Assembly: GCA_003952965.2 (NCBI GenBank)
Contig: CM025849.1
Location: 14,993,064-15,057,063, forward strand
Direction of reading: 5' to 3'
DNA: 64,000 nucleotides
DNA from: Morella rubra
Lineage: Eukaryota > Streptophyta > Magnoliopsida > Fagales > Myricaceae
Shown: piece by piece, positions 1-11,057 of the stretch
How the letters are laid out: the number at the start of each line of letters is the position of its first letter
Position numbering within the stretch: the stretch's first letter is position 1
Notes under the pieces: generated by a model
Databases searched by the model: none
What the model saw: only the letters and a program-made list of their open reading frames with translations
Told to the model about the DNA's origin: nothing
Made by a program: the position numbers and the translations under genes

Positions 1-396
1 ATCTTTGAGAATTCTTCAATCTTCGATAATAATGTTCAAGTTTTTATCGATTTTACCACTTTAGTCTTATTTTACAACTTAGCAGCCCAGTTGTACTATT
101 TCTTTCCTTTTCCACGCGTCATAGCCGTCACATGGTTCTCTCAAGTTCTGATGGCCAACCTATAACTGACTATCTCATAGCCTGTCATTTTAAATAAAAC
201 CCTAGCTGTGATATAACGTGGAATCGTTAGGGATCTTAGATATCAATCTTAGGACCACATGAAAAACTTTTTTTTTCGTTATTTCTCTTGTATTATGAAT
301 TTTAGTCTTTTACTAATTGTAATCATGTCATCAACATATCACAATTGACCTCAAAGAAAATGAAATTGATTTGTGAAATTCCTGTTAGCCCAAGGT
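1..396. other. AT-rich sequence, no gene seen
   Basis: This stretch has no ORF with recognisable coding character and no clear repeat structure. It lies just left of a copia-type LTR and may be older transposon or intergenic DNA. Confidence 0.5.
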
Positions 397-1694
397 TGTT
401 CCTTGAACAATCTTTTTTGGTTTTGATGATAACAAACTCTATTAAATCGCTTTGTAGGTTTTCAGTACTAAATCATGTTAATCCTATTTTACTACAATTG
501 ATTTCCAAAAAGGATTGAAGACCTCTCTCTAAAAGCCTTTCCATATTCTATAACATCATTGCATAAGCTAAAATGTCAATAGTGTTCATTGTAATTTTTT
601 GAAGATGGTACATGCCACTAACACTCGAGAGCTGCTTTGATGGTGTCGACACATTGACAGATACATGTCGACACATGCCATGACACCCAAGCTCTACTAT
701 GATAGTGTCGACATATAGATAGATACGTGTCGACACATGCCATGACACTCGAGCTCTACTATGATAGTGTTAACACAAGCAAGTGTCAATGCATGCTACT
801 GGTACTCGAGCGAAATTTTGATGGTGTCAACACGTAAGAAAATGGTGTCAACACATGCCATAGACACTTGAGAGTAGAATTCCAGACAAAGATGATGATG
901 TCGACACATGCTGCAATTTTGCAGATTTTCTTGAAATATTACTAGCTCACTTTTTTTATTTAAAAAGTCTAGGGCGCTTTTCCAACAGTACAATAAAGCA
1001 TCTTAGGGGCCACACAAGTTTAAAAGACTATAAAATAGAACAAGATGGAGAGAGAAAAGACAAGAACTTGCATCATCATTTTATGACCCAGCATCCAAAG
1101 AGAGAGAAAGAGCTTGAAGAAAAAAGGAGAACCCAAATCCAAGAAAGCAACTATTGTCACATGCAAAGACTAAACTTTCATTCTCTGACCTTGTCTTCTT
1201 GCTCATTATTGCACTTTGCAATTGCACATCTAGCTTAAAGAGTCATTCTTTATTACTTCATTTATCTATCCATTGTAAAATACTTGAGTGTGAGGGTACA
1301 CATGGGCCTACCCATGAGGATAGAAGAAGTCCCATTTTGGGTTATTGGGGCTTGTTGTGAGAGTTGAATTGTGATCTCGAAAAACGCTTGTAACAGTTAC
1401 TTAGTACTCGAAAGCTAAGATGTGATTACTATTGGTAAATAGTGGAGAAAACTCAAGGAAGGAAATAACATTGGGGGTGGACGTAAGTAAGTCTTGGCCG
1501 AACCACCTAAAAATACCGATGTTATCTCTCTATCCCTTACTCTCTTGTAGTGGTTCTATTTTTGCTACTGTGTTGTGCTAAACTATCCATGAATATTTAT
1601 CTTGGCTTATCTTTGAAAAAGCTTTAATTCTTATTAGACTCCAATTCACCCCTTCTTGGGTTGTCACTTAGACTCACAATTCCTTTTGGTAACA
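397..1694 (+). mobile_element. Solo copia-type LTR, + strand (boundaries approximate)
   Basis: The left end has the characteristic phrase GTTTTGATGATAACAAAC (about 420-437). The right end has the hallmark copia LTR tail: a GGGGTGGACGTAAG-like block (about 1474), then GGCCGAACCACCTAAAAAT, a CT-rich tract, and CCAATTCACCCCTTCTTGGG (about 1641-1660). The outer bases were chosen as TG (397) and CA (1694). No matching 5-bp target duplication was found for this choice, so the ends may be off by some bases. No primer-binding site or gag follows, so it is read as a solo LTR. It includes a small tandem repeat carrying GTGTCGACAC motifs. Confidence 0.6.
640..920. repeat. Degenerate ~60-65-bp minisatellite with GTGTCGACAC palindromes
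   Basis: About four to five imperfect units share the pattern GTGTCGACACATGCCA..GACAC, then AGCTCTACTATGATAGTGT. The 10-bp palindrome GTGTCGACAC recurs, sometimes mutated to GTGTCAACAC or GTGTTAACAC. It lies inside the copia-type LTR and is probably in its U3 half. Two short minus-strand ORFs over it are by-products of the repeat, not genes. Confidence 0.7.
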
Positions 1695-2096
1695 ATTACT
1701 TGGTTATCTATCTTTCTACAATATTATATTCCATATGAACCAATCGGATTGAAATAATATCACTGATTAAATCCCTAGCTCATATAATTCTCAATTCATA
1801 ATCTAGATAACTGATTTTTAGGGCATATTTCTAATGAGAAGATGAAATGGATATAGTTCACAACTATGTCAAAAAGGTGAAAACTAGCCTTGGACAAACA
1901 ATTTTAGATTGCAAAAAAGCGCTCCCTTCGAGTTGACTTTATTCCTCTTTAAGATATTTCATTACCGGAGCTGTAATGAAATCCGAGTACAAATTGAGTT
2001 GTTCACGAATAAATAATTACATGAAGTTTGAGCTATATACATCGGGGAGACAGTTGTAGGGCTTGAACTTATTCGCATGTGTTTGACTTACATGGA
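1695..2096. other. Spacer between two LTRs, no gene seen
   Basis: AT-rich DNA between the + strand copia LTR and the left end of the next LTR. There is no coding ORF and no recognisable motif. Confidence 0.5.
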
Positions 2097-3750
2097 TTGA
2101 ACAAACTATTTTAGACCCAAACAATATGTAATATACCTAGAGGGGGTGAATAGGTTTCTTTAAAAATGTATAGCACCCTTTTTAAAGAATATGTAAAATA
2201 CACAGTAATATTCACTCCTAAGAAATCTGATCTAGATGTTAGCAATCCTAATTAGAAACTTACTATCACAAATGAATATAAGAATTATCTTAGAGATCTA
2301 TTTAGATAGGAAACCAACAAATCACGACATGTTGTAATGCTCTGAAAAAAATCTCAAAAACAGAGTATAGTTCTAGTGAACTACAATAGATGCTGATCAA
2401 ACTACAAATGACACTAAGCACTATTTCAAAACAAAATTGTTCACAGATCAATTTACCAACATAGCAACCTAATTAGATTTAAGAAATCTAATCAGAAACT
2501 TACCAACCTACGGATGTTGATCTTCCTTTGCACAAAATCTTCAAATCTCCAAGATTTGAATTCTCAATATAAAGCACAAGACAGATTAAAAGTTAACAAT
2601 AAAATCAATGTAACTACACAAAGAACAATCACACAACTTGACACCGAAGATGGTTATGAAGAGAAAATTCCTTAAAAAACGTCTTTAAGGAGAAAAACTC
2701 TCTAAGCCCTTGGCTTGTACAAATCCACTAATTTCCAAATTCGATTACATAGTGATCAATCAATTATGCTAAACTAGCTAACCTGACCACAATGAATCTT
2801 ACCCGAACTACCTCTATTCGGTTCTGCAACTTTCAAGGACATGGAACTCCATGTCCACTTGAAAATTGGATTCTTCACAAAGTTGGATATTCACACACAA
2901 ACCTTATGCAATCAATGGCACAATTAGAACTTCAGCCATCTATCTTCAGAACATCTGGAATCTTCACACTCATTGGTGTTTGGGGGTTGGTGATCAAGGA
3001 GAAGATCTTTCAGAGATGATCTAAATCGGTAATGACAGTAATACTCTAAAGATTCTTCATACATACATGAAATAGAGGAAGGAAAACGGTTTTTTTGGAA
3101 TGTAGATCTCTAGATCTGTAATTCTTTTCAATATCTGATTCTCTGTGTTTCTAAAACAATTATGGAAGGCTTTTATAAGAAGGGGGTCGTGAAATCTTGC
3201 AGGCTCACACTTCAAGGCATCTAACAAAATTTTGTTATAGCGTAACAGCTCTTTTTGTTATGACAGTTACATAGTGAACTTCAATCAGACTTCAATCGAA
3301 CTACATCACCATTCCAGACCTTCTTTAAAGTGGTCACATGTCTGTGTTTCTTTCAATCTCAGGTATACAAAAGATATACACGTCATGAATATGCTAAATA
3401 AAAATTTACAATATCTCTCTTTGGCATTCTACCTGATAAAACCAACCTAGGCCTAATAATAATAAAAAAAAGAATCTTGTTGATCACCAAAAAAAGAATC
3501 ATTTTACATAGAGACTTAATCCTATTAAAACTAACATAGGCTAAACCACATATACCTGAGATATAGTTACCTACAACAATCTTAACAGAGACACACATCT
3601 AGACCAATTCATTAGAATTTATGTCAGTTCAAAATAAAAAATAAAAAATAAAAATAAGGCAAGTAACTACTCATCTTAGTTAAGATAGTCTCCCCCTAAG
3701 ACAAGCAACTGCTTTCAACACAACAGAGGGCATCTCCCCCTATCAAACAG
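2097..3750 (-). mobile_element. 3'LTR of the large minus-strand copia element (right end approximate)
   Basis: The first ~75 bases, starting TGAACAAACTATTTTAGACC, are repeated at 24042-24112 (TGAACAAACTGTTTTAAAAC...), beside the primer-binding-like site of the minus-strand copia element. In that orientation this copy is the 3'LTR and the one at 24 kb is the stub of the 5'LTR. The right side has purine-rich blocks when read on the minus strand (reverse complements of TCTCCCCCTAAGAC at about 3690 and CATCTCCCCCTATC at about 3731), which are typical of a copia polypurine/LTR start. The exact right boundary cannot be fixed because the 5'LTR is truncated. The short ORFs inside have no recognisable family. 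Confidence 0.65.
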
Positions 3751-4075
3751 CTCCACTTAAAAGAATCTCAACAAATCACCACAATAGAAGAATTATAAAA
3801 CTCAATTAACATAGTCTAAGTGATGAATCATAAAATATAAACCAACGGAAATTAAACCATCATAACAATTTGTCAACATAATTTAAGACTGCATATAACC
3901 AGAAAAAAAATGTTCAACAATAAGCATAAGCATCCACAACAACATGCAACAAAAGTAACAAAAGCAACTATAACTCCACAAAACGTCTCCCCTTTTTTTT
4001 CATGGAGGAGGCCAAAGCATCAGTGAAACCAAATTAAACAAGAACACTTTTAGAATCTTCCTCTTCTTCATCATC
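3751..4075. other. 3' untranslated part of the copia element
   Basis: This lies between the C-terminal tail of the downstream ORF and the 3'LTR. On the minus strand it contains an A/G-rich run (reverse complement of 3988-4005), a possible internal polypurine tract. No coding sequence was recognised. Confidence 0.45.
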
Positions 4076-4340
4076 TTATGCATCCTCTTCCTCTCCATCT
4101 TCCTGTTCATCTTCTTCATTCTCTTCCTCTTCATCCCCATTAGTGCTCACTTCTTCAACTTAAGAAGGAGTATGAAGGAGCTTGTAAATTTTGGACAGGT
4201 TAGTCATCATCTTCCTCATATCAAGTTGAATAATATCCAAGTTAGCTTTGATAGAAGCTATACCATTTGTTCTTTCAAGAACAAGCTTCATATTCTCAAA
4301 CAAATAGTTGTCCTCAGATCTAGGCAACTTAATGGGTTTT
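4076..4340 (-). pseudogene. C-terminal part of a PF20167-like retrotransposon ORF
   Basis: Read on the minus strand from 4340, the frame continues that of the N-terminal part at 9696-8838. It gives an amphipathic, coiled-coil-like stretch (ERTNGIASIKANLDIIQLDM) followed by LSKIYKLLHT. A stop codon lies at 4160-4162. The same frame then continues as a strongly acidic Glu/Asp tail to a second stop at 4076-4078. A C-terminal helix plus acidic tail is usual in the extra ORFs annotated as 'putative plant transposon protein' (PF20167-like). The two halves are split by the LTR-like element at 4341-8837. The family is inferred by eye; the continuous frame is seen directly. Confidence 0.6.
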
Positions 4341-4849
4341 TGTCACGTCCCATGCCCGTACTTATCCCCTAGGCTCACTTATAGAGATAGTATGCACACA
4401 AACGGGGATTACGGCATGAACCATCCCAAATAACCTTATCTGATTTACCTTGAAAAGCTCAGCGGAAGTCTTATTTGAAAATAGGGTTGTGATTAAAACT
4501 AGTAAAACGTATCAAGGAGAAATCATAGTTTAGGAAAGGACGGTAAATTAACTTGTATTGAGCGGTTTTCGAAGCATTTTATAGAATAAAACCTTTAGTA
4601 TAAATGAAAGCTTAATAATATAAGAAAAGAATAATAAATAAGGAAAGAAATAATGCCATAATAAATACCAGATTTCATTACAAAGCACGGTTTTCCAAAA
4701 TACGTCCACTAGTGGACTACAAAAAGGCTAAGTACAAAAGTGAAAACTTTCTAAAGCTCGCCATGCCATTACAACCGCGCTTTAATCGAGGAATAATACA
4801 ACGAAAAATAAATAGAAATAAAGAAAATGGCATCTAGACTAGGGGTCCA

Positions 4850-5191
4850 CTAAACCTCCTCATCAGTATCAGAGGTGAGGTCTATGATACCGGCCTCGGG
4901 TGAGACGCGGCTACTCTCTGCCGGCGGGGCCAGAGGAGTGTAATTGAGTCTAAGGAACTCCGGTGGCACATCGATCAAGTCGAAGTCCTCTAAACGGGGG
5001 AGTGGGGGCAAAGGTGGTTTCTTGAGGAACCAATGGGGTTCATGCTCCACCAGTACCTCATAAGTGTTTGTAACCCAAGTTCGAACCTTTAGGACTAAGA
5101 CGTATGGGTTGAGGTCCATAGTCAGCTCGTTCTCGAATAGCTTCATCTTTAATATCCACGGCACCACAAACAAGGATGCAAAAACATACAT
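4850..5191 (-). CDS. Terminal exon-like ORF inside the long LTR-like element, acidic C-terminus
   Basis: A minus-strand frame of up to 113 codons, open to its stop. It is proline-rich in the middle (KKPPLPPLPRLEDFDL) and ends IIDLTSDTDEEV. It is probably a last exon rather than an independent gene: an acceptor-like site occurs near 5165, and the upstream sequence is repeat-like. At the same relative place, the elements at 43.2 kb and 56.1 kb have a short frame ending DEGALP with a similar acidic lead-in. I do not recognise a domain and assign no function. The equivalent position in three related elements suggests that the family, not the host, carries this ORF. Confidence 0.4.
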   Translation of the reverse strand: MYVFASLFVVPWILKMKLFENELTMDLNPYVLVLKVRTWVTNTYEVLVEHEPHWFLKKPPLPPLPRLEDFDLIDVPPEFLRLNYTPLAPPAESSRVSPEAGIIDLTSDTDEEV

Positions 5192-6378
5192 AAAACAAGG
5201 TGAGTCCTACTGACTCAATAAGGTCGGGAAGGGGAAACATGCTCATACAAAACAATTCATGCCTTAGAACGTAAAATATCAGTGTAATAATAATTTCAAG
5301 CATACAAGACATGAGATAACATAAGGAATGTATGCAATGCATCAACTCATCATCTGGTTTCCTGAGGTATTCTTGGTGTCTGCTCTGTTCACCCCCAGAG
5401 TCGGGTTGTGCGTCCCTCCTCTCCTCGTGGGACTGTCCCGTGTCACCTACACCAAGACCCATTAAAAACGATGCCGTAGCGTCCAGAAGGAGCCCACCCA
5501 CTCCCTATAGTAGGGGATTGCACTCTCTCATGTACCCAGTACTGTTACTCTTTCTTCGGGAATCACCTCGTAGGCTTAAGGGTTCCTCACATTTTTTTTC
5601 CTCTTATGAAGTGAATGTGATTCATGCACGAATGCCATACAATGCATGTGCAATGTTGCCATTCAAAATGTCTCATGATGTGATTGGAGAAAATATAAAC
5701 TAATAAAGCGCTTGGAATCTTAATGCATGAATGATAGAGATACAATTATCCGACATTAGATTCGCAATTGAATTTAATAAATACTCAACTAATTTTTGTA
5801 TCATATGGTTTCTAATTATTGAGCCCTTTTTCCTTAATTAAAGAATTAAAAATCTTTATTCTTTTATGAAACTAATTTGAAGAATTAAACATGCATTTTA
5901 TAACTAAATATTAATTCTGCCCTAGATCCCCAAATAAAGGCCTATTGGGCCTTCTTAGACCCTACTGGGCCTATCCCTAAAGTTTTATAAGGTTTTGTGG
6001 CTTGTTTAGGGTTAACGGGCCTAAAGTCCATTTAGGCCGCTAAATGGGCTTTGTGATTTGAGCCCCTAATTCTACTCCGTTTGGACTCAAATTTGGGCTT
6101 CCTATCCATTTTTCATGCTCTACACAGCCATATTTATTTCCCATTTGGACCTTTTTACCCTAACGTTTCATGTGAAATGCTGAAACTATCCCTTAGAGAT
6201 CTCCAGGGGCATTTTCGACCTTTCCTTACATCATTTTTGGCTGAAATTTTTACAGTGACATCCTGATTACTTATAAAACCTATCTGAGAAATTTCATGCA
6301 AAAATTCAAAGGGATATCTTGGGGTCGTTTTGGACAGTGACCACTTTTTGATAAAAACCCTAACTAGTGTTCTTGCAT

Positions 6379-8760
6379 TTTATGGATCTTGCATCTATAT
6401 GCTTTTAATCAATAATCTATCTATCACACTCATGTAAATGAGTTCACAGTTCACATAATTTAAGAAATTATCAAAGAAAATGAAAGTAAACAATAGTCAT
6501 TTTCACAATCCATACATAAACATGCATTTGATGTCATTTACAAGCATACAAGTATCAAGATTCATCTTTGAGCTCTTAGGCTCCTTTCCATGGCCTTACT
6601 TTGCCTTCTTTTCATCAAGGACTTATGCTTGCCATTCGGCCATCTTTAAGATCTCTATTTCGCATCATTTTACATCAAGTGCATGAAACATGCATCATCA
6701 AAGCAAGGGATTATACATGCAATGCATCCATAAACTTCAATGGCCAACCCGTGGCCTATTGGCCTTCAAAAACCAACTTTTTAGCCACTGGTATGGCTTG
6801 TAATACAGCCCAAAATCTCTTTGAATAAACAAGTTTACACAGCAACCTTTTCTTGCAAAAACTTCAAGAAAAATCAAGGATTCTCTACATGCAAACGTTT
6901 CTATTGTAAGATCTCATGTTAGCATGTAGGTTTTTGCGATAATCTACTAACATCGAATGAACATAGCATGACTCGCATCTAAACAGCAAGCAAAATACAC
7001 AAAATCACATTTTTTTTCCTAACACAAGATGCATGAAAACTACCCTTACCTTGGTGATTTTCGGGTGGCTCTAGATGGACTTGAAAATCTCCTAAAGCAA
7101 GTATAAAACCTAGAGTTAGAAATCTTAGATTAGAGAGTAGGAAGAAGATGGATAGGTCAAGGAAAAGAGGAGAGAAAATGAGGCAAGGGAGGGTTCATGG
7201 CCATGGCCGAACACCCCCTCCCTCACCAAGCATTTCCTATAGGTTTTCTTATCCCCTTTCTTTTCTCTTTCTCCTTCACCTCCCTTTTCTTCTTCTTTCT
7301 TCTCTCTCTTTCTCTTAACTCACTAGTTCGTGTGGCCCTACGTGATACATGGCTTGGTTGGTTTTTCATGAAACCAACCAAGCCATCATTTGGTCCAAGG
7401 CAGCTGAAAAAAGCTCCTTGGATGGCCAAATGGGCGGCAAGGGGCATGAGAAGCCAAATGGCATACTCCCTCCTTTTCTAGGCAATGATTAGGCTCACAC
7501 AATCTCACAAAATCCCACTCTAAGGCCGATTGGCTTATAATTTTCACAACATCATGCATGCTAAATGGACAAGAATCAATGAGACAAAGAATCTTTGGCC
7601 TGAAGAGAAAGAGAAAAAAGATTCCAAGGCTTAGATTTCCATTTCATTAATTACCTAAAGTTAGGAAAATGCTAAAAAAGAGAATTAATCTAAGTTAGGA
7701 AAAAGGGTGTAGAAAATTAGTAAAAAGAAGTGTTCAATGATTATGGATCTTGTATCTATATGCTTTTAATCAATAATCTATTATCACATCATGTAAATTT
7801 TTCAATAATTTAAGAAATTATCAAAGAAAATGAAAACAAACAATAGTATACCCATACATTAAATTTACAAGCATTATAAGATTCATATCTATGCCCTATC
7901 AAAAAAAGATAGGTGCATTATAATTATACATGTGCATCCATTTTTTAATTTTTAATGAAACTAAATTATGTTCACTAATTGATCTCAATAGGTTTTTGCG
8001 AAATGAACATAGCATGACTCGCATCTAAACAGCAAGCAAAATATCACATAAACAAGATGCAAGGTGAAATGGAAAATCTCCTAAAGCACAGAGTAGGGAA
8101 GTAGGATGGATTCAATTTTCAAAATTATAACGAAATGCAAATGCTTATGCTAGATAATAGGATTTTGATAATGATTTCTCACAAAATCCCACTCTAAGCA
8201 TTGCCGATTGGCTTATAATTTTCACAACATCATGCATGCTAAATGGACAAGGAGATGAGACAAGGGAATGAGACAAAGAAATTCAAAGGTTTAAGAGAGT
8301 TTGTGCCATGTGACCTCCAAGGCTTAGATTTCCACATTAATCACCTAAAGTTAGAAATGGACAATGCTAAAAATATAATCTAAGTTAGGAAAAAGGGTGT
8401 AGAAAATTAGTCAAAGAAGTTACAATGATTAATGATGAGAAAATCTAAGATTGCTCATATGACATTATTAAAATTTTCGATGTAAATTGAATTCAATAAA
8501 ATACCCTAGGGTAATTAAAACATTATTATATATGCCCGAAAATAAACAAGGCATTATAATGTGAGTTTTTAATAATGAAACTAAATTATGTACTAATTGA
8601 TCAATATAATGCAAATGAAATATATAAAATGCAAGAAATGAAAATGCACATAGGGAAAATATTCAATTTTCAAAATTATAACGAAATGCAAATGCTTAGC
8701 TAGATAATAGGATAGTTGAAATGTTTAGCAAGAAAATTAAAAGAAAATCAATTGTCAAGA
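6379..8760. repeat. Imperfect local duplication with a compressed, mosaic second copy
   Basis: The segment 6379-7740 recurs at about 7742-8440 in a much shorter form. The order of shared blocks is kept (TATGCTTTTAATCAATAATCTAT, then CATAGCATGACTCGCATC, then CACAAAATCCCACTCTAAG, then GGAAAAAGGGTGTAGAAAATTAG) but many pieces between them are missing. The second copy also contains blocks found again at 8580-8720 (for example CAAAATTATAACGAAATGCA at about 8127 and 8670). It therefore looks like an interleaving of the left and right sequences. Either a genuinely shuffled duplication or an assembly consensus artefact could produce this. Confidence 0.65.
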
Positions 8761-8837
8761 AAATCATCAACACTAGAAAATCATAACTATTGTCATTAAT
8801 TAATTTAAATTTTTGAAATTAAGGAGGGGGTATCATA

Positions 8838-9696
8838 GTTTTCCCTTGAGAGATTGACTCTGGTTAATAGTGATAGAGCCAATGGGAGATTTCAGCACTA
8901 ACCCAGGCTTAGAGGTAGGAATACGAATGGCATGAGCCCTTAACAATCGCATGATAAGGCAGTCATAATGAAGCTTGAGAGTGATAGAGTTGGATTGATA
9001 AATTTTAACCATATGTTTACAGATATTTGTGGCTAAGTCAATAAAGTCACTAGAGAGGAAAGCATATAAGAATCTTATCCTTTTAAATGAGATAGCAAAG
9101 AGATACTTGTTTGAAAAGATATTAGTAGAAATGATTCTACTAGCAATCAAATGTTCAGGTGCAAACAAAGTAGAAGGAAATTCTTTGTAAGTAAATTTTC
9201 GAATTGTCTTCTTTGCCATATAGTTGACAATTGTAGTCATGGGAGGACAATTGTTAGCAGAGTAAAGAAAAATAGGATGCTCAACATATGGAATACCCAA
9301 GGATTCAGCTAAGGAATAAGGAGTAATATCAATGATATTTCCTCTAACATAAACAGAGAAAGAGGTAGTACCAGTGACATTGAAAATGTTGGAATATAAT
9401 TCATTTACCAAATTCTCAATAGGAGGAGTGATTTTGGTAAGTAGTGGACCTCAGCCTCTGTAAAGAAGCTGATTGGAGAGAGAAATTTGAGATAGCTCTT
9501 CGAGTAAGATCTCCATTTCTAGTTCAAACTCTTTCGAGCTGAACTTAGAGTTATAAAGTTTTTCAGCTTGAGGATTGTAGAAGTGAGCATCATCGAATTC
9601 TTGAACAACTGCTGGTTTCTTTCCTTTCTTTGGTGAACTTCCTTTCTTCATTTTGGATGAAGAAGCTTTAGTTATTTTTTGTTTCTTTGATGGCAT
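8838..9696 (-). pseudogene. N-terminal part of a PF20167-like ORF (retrotransposon extra ORF)
   Basis: The minus-strand start is ATG at 9696. The first ~30 residues are lysine/serine-rich (MPSKKQKITKASSSKMKKGS), then a globular region runs to 8843. The frame is continuous except for one TGA at 9451-9453. Fragments such as VYVRGNIIDITPYSLAESLG and FPSTLFAPEHLIASRII match the general pattern of the 'putative plant transposon protein' domain: a short motif with V-RG-x-I-x-(F/I)-(S/T), then L-A-x-x-L-G-I-P. Upstream on the minus strand there is a 5'UTR-like CT-rich block (about 10470-10420) and a possible intron (donor near 10346, acceptor near 9755), so this ORF may have had its own transcript. 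The ORF is broken at 8838 by the LTR-like element. Its function is unknown; it belongs to the element, not to the host. Confidence 0.65.
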
Positions 9697-10498
9697 GACA
9701 GATGGTTAATCAAAAAATTTCCTGCTAGCAGGACATTTCACTTGTACCATCTGAAATTAAAAAGTAACCAAATCAGCTCAAGCAAAATAAATATTTAATG
9801 ATAAGAATTACAATTTTGCCATTAATGAAGTTGAATAGTCAAACGCAATCATACAAAAAAATATATTAGAGAGCCAGATTTAATATCCAACACAAAAATG
9901 AGAAGAGGATAAAAAAATTTTAAACAAAAAGTATTCCTTATTCAACCCAAAAGCACATGGGTGTCCACTTTCTCCAAAGATTTTGAAAACGCAACCAAAC
10001 TTCTCAATTCATGTTTCAATCATGAGATTTGCTAAGAATCTAAGTCATTTTAGCAAAAATAATCCATATTAGAACAAGATTTTACAAAAATCTCCAAGTT
10101 TTTCAAAAAGGGGAAAATTTTGCAAACCCTAAAAATGAAGAATTTGGAAAAATCTTGATGAATCAAACAAAATATGGTGCGGAAATAATGAAGTCAAGTG
10201 GGTAGAAAAACCAAAAAAGATTTTCTTGTCAAAACAATCTAAAATGGAAAGATCCAATTTTTGAGAAACCCACGTCATTGTCGTGGGACCACAAACACAC
10301 CAACCAATCTATTAAAGTAATAAACAAGGATAAGAAATAATTTACTAACATTTTCTTGTTGGATTCGATGATTTGTAGTGGTTGAATCACTCAAAAAGAC
10401 AAACAAAAGGAAAGAGGACAAGGTGCGGCACTAGAGAGAATCGGGTGAAGAGAGAGAAAATGCTAGGGTAAAGTGAAAGTAGTAAATGAGTGTTAGGT
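9697..10498 (-). promoter_or_regulatory. Leader region of the downstream copia ORF
   Basis: On the minus strand this stretch has a CT-rich leader (CATTTTCTCTCTCTTCACCC, about 10463-10444), a donor-like GTTAGTAAAT (about 10346), and an acceptor-like TTTCAG just before ATGGTACAAG (about 9755). Together these look like a transcription start, a first exon and an intron ahead of the ORF starting at 9696. This is inference from sequence pattern; no TATA box was fixed. No other gene is seen here. Confidence 0.35.
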
Positions 10499-10508
10499 TA
10501 AAAAATAA

Positions 10509-10900
10509 GCTTAAATGCACCGCATACCCCTGTGGTATTTTTATTTTGCAAACATATCCCTAAGGTAAGAAAAGTTAGTTTTATATCCCTGAGGTAACCT
10601 TTCGATTTAAAATATGCCCTCCGTCAGACTCCGTTTAAAAAATTAACAGTACAAGGTGACATGGCACGTCTCCCATACGTCTTCACCATTTAAAAAATGC
10701 CATGTGTCAGTGGGCTACACAATCTCCAGGTCAGATGCCAACTAGACGCCATGCCAGCATCTCTTTTCCATGTAACTTTAAAAAAAAATCAGTAATAAAA
10801 AAATAAGAGGAACGGCGTCGTTCCTCTTTTTAAAAAAACCTCTCAACGGTGTCATCTCCCCCATTTCCCTCTGCACATTTTGTTCTCGTAACCCTAACCT
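10509..10900 (+). repeat. Left terminal inverted repeat of the MULE
   Basis: Matches the reverse complement of about 15605-16006 from the outermost GCTTAAATGCACC through the run CCCCATTTCCCTCTGCACAT. It contains a 24-bp near-palindrome at 10805-10828 with one central mismatch. Confidence 0.85.
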
Positions 10901-11057
10901 AACATTTCTCCCAAATTTTGCCTCCCCACCACTGAATTCGTTCAAGCACCAACATCACAAGCTACTTGCGTCTTTCGTTGATCAACCCACATTTCCCTTC
11001 CCAAACACTATGTACTTAGATTCGCAATCCTCCTCTGCCGATTTGGAGTCTTCAAAC

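Larger units (their letters stand above)
4341..8837 (-). mobile_element. 4.5-kb long LTR-like element, minus strand, TSD GTTTT
   Basis: The + strand left edge reads TGTCACGTCCCATGCC and the right edge reads GGAGGGGGTATCATA. Read on the minus strand, these are a TATGATACCCCC start (TG mutated to TA) and a GGGACGTGACA end. The 5-bp target duplication GTTTT is present at 4336-4340 and 8838-8842. It matches in plan the element at 52399-56591 (start TGTGAGACCCC, end GGGGCGTGACA). There are no internal LTRs and no gag-pol, so it is either a solo LTR of a long-LTR retrotransposon or a non-autonomous element. It includes a purine-rich 5'UTR-like block (about 7300-7250 on the minus strand), a donor-like CAAGGTAAG (about 7053), and an open exon near the far end (5191-4850). 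It interrupts the ORF described at 4076-4340 and 8838-9696. Confidence 0.75.

Noticed and set aside
7197..7481. Opposing 94- and 74-codon ORFs
   Set aside because: They overlap a purine/pyrimidine-rich leader of the LTR-like element, with simple-composition residues and no domain.
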